Assembly: GCA_945947925.1 (NCBI GenBank)
Contig: CAMEZU010000026.1
Location: forward strand, 1-14,737
Direction: 5' to 3'
Length of the DNA: 14,737 nucleotides
Source of the DNA: an uncultured Verrucomicrobiota bacterium
GTDB taxonomy: Bacteria > Verrucomicrobiota > Kiritimatiellia > RFP12 > UBA1067
Shown here: piece by piece, positions 13,298-14,737 of the stretch
How positions within the stretch are numbered: the stretch's first letter is position 1
How the letters are laid out: every line of letters begins with the position of its first letter
Program-made: the position numbers and the translations under genes
Notes under the pieces: model-generated
Seen by the model: the letters and a program-made list of their open reading frames with translations, nothing else
Databases searched by the model: none
What the model was told of the DNA's origin: nothing

Positions 13298-14581
13298 ATG
13301 ATCGACATCAAGAAGATTCGTGATGAGTTCGATGCCGTCGTGGCCGCCGAGGCGCGCCGCGGGGTCGAGAAGGAGAAGATTGAGAAGGCCCGCGACCTGG
13401 ATACGAAGCGTCGCGCGCTGGTGGCTGAGACGGAGACGCTGAAGGCGAAGCGCAACGCGGCCTCCAAGGAGATCGGCAAGATTGCAAAGGAAGGCGGCGA
13501 CATCACGGCCGCGAAGGAGGAGATGCGCAAGGTCGGCGACCGCATCGCCGAGATCGACAAGGAGCTCGCGCAGGTCGACCACGATCTCCGCGAGTCGCTG
13601 CTCATGATCCCGAACCTTCCCGCCCCCGAGATTCCGACGGGCCTGGATTCGACGGCCAATGTCGTCGTCCGCAAGGTCGGCGAGTGGAAGGATCCAGCGT
13701 TCAAGATCCCGACGCACACCGAGATCGGCGAGAAGCTCGGCATCTTCGACTTCCCGCGCGGCGTGAAGCTCACGGGAACGGGCTTTCCGATCATCCTCGG
13801 CCAGGGCGCGAAGCTCCAGCGCGCGCTCATCCAGTACATGCTCGACCTCCATTGCCAGAAGCAGGGCTACACCGAGATGCTGCCGCCGTTCGTCGTGAAC
13901 AGCGACTCCATGACGGGCACGGGCCAGCTCCCGAAGTTCGCGGAAGATCTCTATCACTGCCAGATCGACGACTTCTGGCTCATCCCGACCGCCGAAGTGC
14001 CGGTGACGAACTACTACCGCGACGACATCCTCGACGCGAAGCAGCTGCCGATCAAGCTGACGGCCTACACGCCGTGCTTCCGTCGCGAGGCGGGCAGCGC
14101 CGGCAAGATGACGCGCGGCATGCTCCGCGTCCACCAGTTCGACAAGGTCGAGATGGTGAACTTCGTCAATCCCGAGACCTCGTTCGACCAGCTCGAGATC
14201 CTCGTGAAGGAAGCCGAAGACGTCCTGACGGGCCTCGGCCTTCACTTCCGCGTCCTCCAGCTCTGCTCGGGCGACATGGGCTTCTCGGCGGCGAAGTGCT
14301 ACGACCTCGAGCTCTGGGCGCCGGGCGAGCAGCAGTGGCTTGAAGTCAGCTCCTGCAGCTGCTTCACCGACTACCAGGCCCGCCGTCTCAACTGCCGCTT
14401 CAAGGACCCGAAGGACGGCAAGACGAAGTTTGTCCACACCCTGAACGGTTCGGGCGTGGCCCTCCCGCGTCTCATGGTGGCGCTCCTCGAGCAGCACCTC
14501 AACGAGGACGGCTCCGTGACGATTCCCGAGGTTCTGCGTCCGTACATGAACGGACAGGAGAAGCTGCTTCCCGTGAAGTAA
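13298..14581 (+). CDS. serS: Seryl-tRNA synthetase
   Basis: Charges tRNA-Ser (and tRNA-Sec where present) with serine, in the cytoplasm. The 427-residue length is standard. Residues 1-105 form the N-terminal domain with the long antiparallel coiled coil (about 27-100) that grips the tRNA variable arm. The class II catalytic core shows motif 1 around MLPPFVV (194-200), the serine-binding TAE (231-233), motif 2 FRREAGSAG (261-269) followed by RGMLRVHQFDKVE (273-285), and motif 3 GSGVALPR (384-391) with its invariant arginine. The block SSCSCFTDYQARR (351-363) is close to the family's SSCSNFxDFQARR. The start has AGGAG nine bases upstream. It has its own promoter and looks like a stand-alone housekeeping gene. 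Confidence 0.97.
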   Translation: MIDIKKIRDEFDAVVAAEARRGVEKEKIEKARDLDTKRRALVAETETLKAKRNAASKEIGKIAKEGGDITAAKEEMRKVGDRIAEIDKELAQVDHDLRESLLMIPNLPAPEIPTGLDSTANVVVRKVGEWKDPAFKIPTHTEIGEKLGIFDFPRGVKLTGTGFPIILGQGAKLQRALIQYMLDLHCQKQGYTEMLPPFVVNSDSMTGTGQLPKFAEDLYHCQIDDFWLIPTAEVPVTNYYRDDILDAKQLPIKLTAYTPCFRREAGSAGKMTRGMLRVHQFDKVEMVNFVNPETSFDQLEILVKEAEDVLTGLGLHFRVLQLCSGDMGFSAAKCYDLELWAPGEQQWLEVSSCSCFTDYQARRLNCRFKDPKDGKTKFVHTLNGSGVALPRLMVALLEQHLNEDGSVTIPEVLRPYMNGQEKLLPVK

Positions 14582-14606
14582 CAGCCTCACTAAAACAATC
14601 ACGACA

Positions 14607-14737
14607 ATGACGAACAAACTGGTGCTCGCCGTCATCGCCATGGGCTGCCTCGGTGCAGCCCGTGGCGATTCCGTTCCGGAAACCGCGTCCGAGGCCGAGG
14701 AATCGGTCTTCGGGTTCAACGCCGGAGCCGACCTGCG
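14607..14737 (+). CDS. Partial exported protein of unknown function, truncated by window end
   Basis: Only the first 43 codons are present. The N-terminus MTNKLVLAVIAMGCLGAARG is signal-peptide-like, with a plausible signal peptidase I site before DSVPE. The cysteine at 14 does not sit in a convincing lipobox. An acidic stretch follows, then FGFNAGADLR, which could begin a beta-barrel or other outer-membrane protein but is far too short to assign. It starts 25 bases after serS without an obvious Shine-Dalgarno sequence or promoter, so the true start could differ. Confidence 0.5.
   Translation, partial: MTNKLVLAVIAMGCLGAARGDSVPETASEAEESVFGFNAGADL

Overview
This is a GC-rich, densely coded bacterial chromosome segment. 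Every complete gene lies on the + strand, and no gap exceeds about 120 bases. I see no tRNA, rRNA, CRISPR array, insertion sequence or broken gene. A secreted sialidase, a mutarotase-symporter fusion, a type III glutamine synthetase and a Flp/Tad-type pilin set occur together. The histidine kinase has an OB-fold-like sensor, and strong codon bias leaves long spurious antisense frames open. Together these suggest a host-associated member of the PVC group (Verrucomicrobiota, Kiritimatiellae or Lentisphaeria). That placement is an inference from gene content, not a phylogenetic result.

Region 1 (about 30-7320) looks like one operon for sialylated glycans. It holds a GH33 sialidase, a circularly permuted NanM-type sialic acid mutarotase fused to a sodium:solute symporter (SSS), a GH20 hexosaminidase, a NarL-type response regulator and its membrane histidine kinase. 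The gaps are 65, 3, -4 and 4 bases. The proposed flow is as follows: the sialidase releases alpha-sialic acid, the propeller domain converts it to the beta anomer, the attached symporter imports it, and the two-component pair probably senses something in the periplasm and sets expression. Intracellular sialic acid catabolism genes (nanA, nanE, nanK) are not in the window.

Region 2 (7317-9421) is a single gene, glnN (type III glutamine synthetase). It has its own strong promoter and almost no 5' leader.

Region 3 (9474-13206) starts at another strong promoter whose expected start of transcription falls on the first ATG. It encodes five small or membrane-anchored proteins in a row: two 51-residue Flp-like pilins, a TadE-like protein, a TadG-like protein with a Cys-rich body and a Gly/His tail, and a further pseudopilin. 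Four of the five carry a class III prepilin G|xxxxE cleavage motif. No pilus ATPase, secretin, platform protein or prepilin peptidase is present here. A cytosolic Xaa-Pro aminopeptidase (M24) follows 38 bases later and ends in a long hairpin.

Region 4 (13261-14737) holds serS (seryl-tRNA synthetase) with its own promoter, then the first 43 codons of an exported protein cut off by the window edge.

The most interesting items are the permuted mutarotase-transporter fusion, the pilin cluster without assembly machinery, and the evidence for leaderless or near-leaderless transcripts at two strong promoters.
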